Assembly: GCA_028287105.1 (NCBI GenBank)
Contig: JAQBQH010000027.1
Span: 1-64,000 of the forward strand
Length of the DNA stretch: 64,000 bases
Direction of reading: 5' to 3'
Source of the DNA: Myxococcales bacterium
GTDB taxonomy: Bacteria; Myxococcota_A; Polyangia; Palsa-1104
Shown: positions 63,103 through 64,000 of the stretch, one piece after another
How the letters are laid out: each line of letters starts with the position of its first letter
Numbering within the stretch: position 1 is the first letter of the stretch
Notes under the pieces: model-generated
What the model was told of the DNA's origin: nothing
What the model saw: only the letters and a program-made list of their open reading frames with translations
Database searches by the model: none
Position numbers and translations under genes: made by a program

Positions 63103-63621
63103 ATGCGAAGCTGCCTCTTCCTCCTCTGCGCCGCCCTCTGTCTCGCGCGTCCCGAGTCGGCCGCGCGCGCCAAATCGGCCGGCGCTTCCGCCGACGCCAC
63201 TGCCCTCGTCGATGCTCACAATCGTATGCGCGCCAAACACTGCGCGCCTCCCCTCCGCTGGTCGCCGAAGCTCGCCGCCTCCGCGCAAAAATGGTCCAAC
63301 GCGATCCGCGATCGCGGCTGCGCGCTCGGCCATAGCGGCGGCGCCTACGGCGAGAACCTCGCCGCCGGCACCATCGGAATGCTGACGCCCGCCGCCGTCG
63401 TCGGCATGTGGTACGACGAGGTCAAGCGCTTCTCGTTTCGCAATGGCGGCTTCTCGATGAAGACCGGCCACTTCACGCAAGTCGTGTGGCGCGGAACGCA
63501 CGAGGTCGGCTGCGGTCGATCGCAATGCAACGGCCTCGACGTCTGGATCTGCCAGTACGACCCGCCGGGCAACGTCGAAGGTCAGTATCGCGAAAACGTC
63601 CAGCCGCTCGGTTGTCGCTGA
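63103..63621 (+). CDS. Secreted CAP (SCP/PR-1) family protein
   Basis: A 172-residue precursor with a signal peptide (1-22). CAP-domain landmarks are HNRMR at 39-43, GHSGGAYGENLAAG with His 77 and Glu 84, GMWYDE with Glu 106, TGHFTQVVW with His 123, and ICQYDPPGNVEGQYRENV. These four residues form the usual CAP cavity. Six Cys in the mature part suggest disulphides. CAP proteins act outside the cell; suggested roles include lipid binding, and the activity here is unknown. Confidence 0.92.
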   Translation: MRSCLFLLCAALCLARPESAARAKSAGASADATALVDAHNRMRAKHCAPPLRWSPKLAASAQKWSNAIRDRGCALGHSGGAYGENLAAGTIGMLTPAAVVGMWYDEVKRFSFRNGGFSMKTGHFTQVVWRGTHEVGCGRSQCNGLDVWICQYDPPGNVEGQYRENVQPLGCR

Positions 63622-63625
63622 AAGG

Positions 63626-64000
63626 CTAGGGCTCTTCGTCGCCGCGCAGGAGCATGCGGTAGATCGTGGAAGCGTCGATGCCGAGCAGCTGCCCGGCGCG
63701 GAGCTTGTTGCCGCCCGTCTGCTGCAGCACCCATTCGACGTACCGTCGGGTGAGCACGCGCAGAGGAACGATCTCCGAGGCGAGGCCCGCGACCGCCTCG
63801 GGCAGCGGCTCGCTGACCGCCTGCGCCAGATCGCGGACGTCGATTCGCTTTCCGCGCGCCAGGACGAGCAGACGCTCGACCGAGTTCTTGAGCTCGCGGA
63901 CGTTCCCCGGCCATGGCAGCTCGACGAGGCGCCGCATCACCTCCTGCGAGATCTCGCGCGCCGGCAGGTCAGGATGCTGCTCTCGGAAGCGCTGCGCGAA
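63626..64000 (-). CDS. Sigma-54-dependent transcription activator, C-terminal part (partial)
   Basis: The visible 124 residues are the end of an AAA+ enhancer-binding protein whose start lies beyond the window. WPGNVRELKNSVERLLVLA is the hallmark C-terminal segment of the ATPase domain. A Fis-type helix-turn-helix ends the protein (RYVEWVLQQTGGNKLRAGQL, then LGIDASTIYRMLL). It activates sigma-54 promoters. Its input domain cannot be seen. The gene converges on the CAP gene. Confidence 0.93.
   Translation of the reverse strand, partial: FAQRFREQHPDLPAREISQEVMRRLVELPWPGNVRELKNSVERLLVLARGKRIDVRDLAQAVSEPLPEAVAGLASEIVPLRVLTRRYVEWVLQQTGGNKLRAGQLLGIDASTIYRMLLRGDEEP

Overview
This window is high-GC DNA, apparently from a myxobacterium-like member of the Myxococcota (former Deltaproteobacteria). 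That placement is an inference from gene content. The window holds many soluble hybrid histidine kinases, a Ser/Thr kinase with a PEGA tail, TPR-PEGA and FIST proteins, PilZ proteins, a lysine/alanine-rich histone-H1-like protein, DUF4360 proteins and numerous lipoproteins with Cys-rich spacers. I saw no rRNA, tRNA, CRISPR array, insertion sequence or phage gene. Both ends cut through genes.

Layout. 1-1.5 kb: a partial gene end and a minus-strand respiratory pair (c-type cytochrome, DUF2231 membrane protein with a haem-binding tail). 1.7-13.3 kb: a dense plus-strand signalling block with FIST protein, four histidine kinases, two receiver proteins and a small Cys-rich secreted protein. 13.5-15 kb: an ammonium transporter behind a good sigma-54 promoter candidate. 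15-21.5 kb: assorted genes including an HNH-repeat protein, a MOSC protein, a DUF4398/OmpA lipoprotein pair, a DUF2382 stress protein, a NarL-type regulator and a bile-acid-symporter-family transporter. 21.9-26.4 kb: a minus-strand operon of Ser/Thr kinase, TPR-PEGA protein and phosphate-binding-like lipoprotein. 26.8-31 kb: a GH13 lipoprotein, a VOC protein and an AraC regulator. 31-38.8 kb: a second signalling block, largely chained by ATGA stop/start overlaps. 39-45.8 kb: TamA/TamB outer-membrane assembly genes. 46.2-48.6 kb: an OmpA/DUF3494 ice-binding surface pair. 49-54.8 kb: a third signalling group with a GAF/PAS kinase, two orphan solute-binding proteins and a tandem PilZ protein. 55-64 kb: tandem DUF4360 secreted proteins, a molybdenum hydroxylase with its cytochrome, a zinc phospholipase C, histone-like and PilZ proteins, a CAP protein and the end of a sigma-54 activator.

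How it works together. The dominant theme is cytoplasmic phosphorelay signalling: eight histidine kinases, none with an obvious membrane segment, plus about six receiver proteins, most without an output domain. Around them sit cell-surface and envelope functions that could be the regulated targets. No single locus is certainly a new system. The best candidates are the kinase/TPR/binding-protein operon, the overlapping phosphorelay operon with its 22-residue linker reading frame, the ice-binding/OmpA pair, and the lipoprotein-anchored zinc phospholipase whose metal-binding tryptophan lies inside a propeptide. Short AT-rich islands with shared words (GCGATATC, GAATATCG) occur in three intergenic regions and are unexplained.
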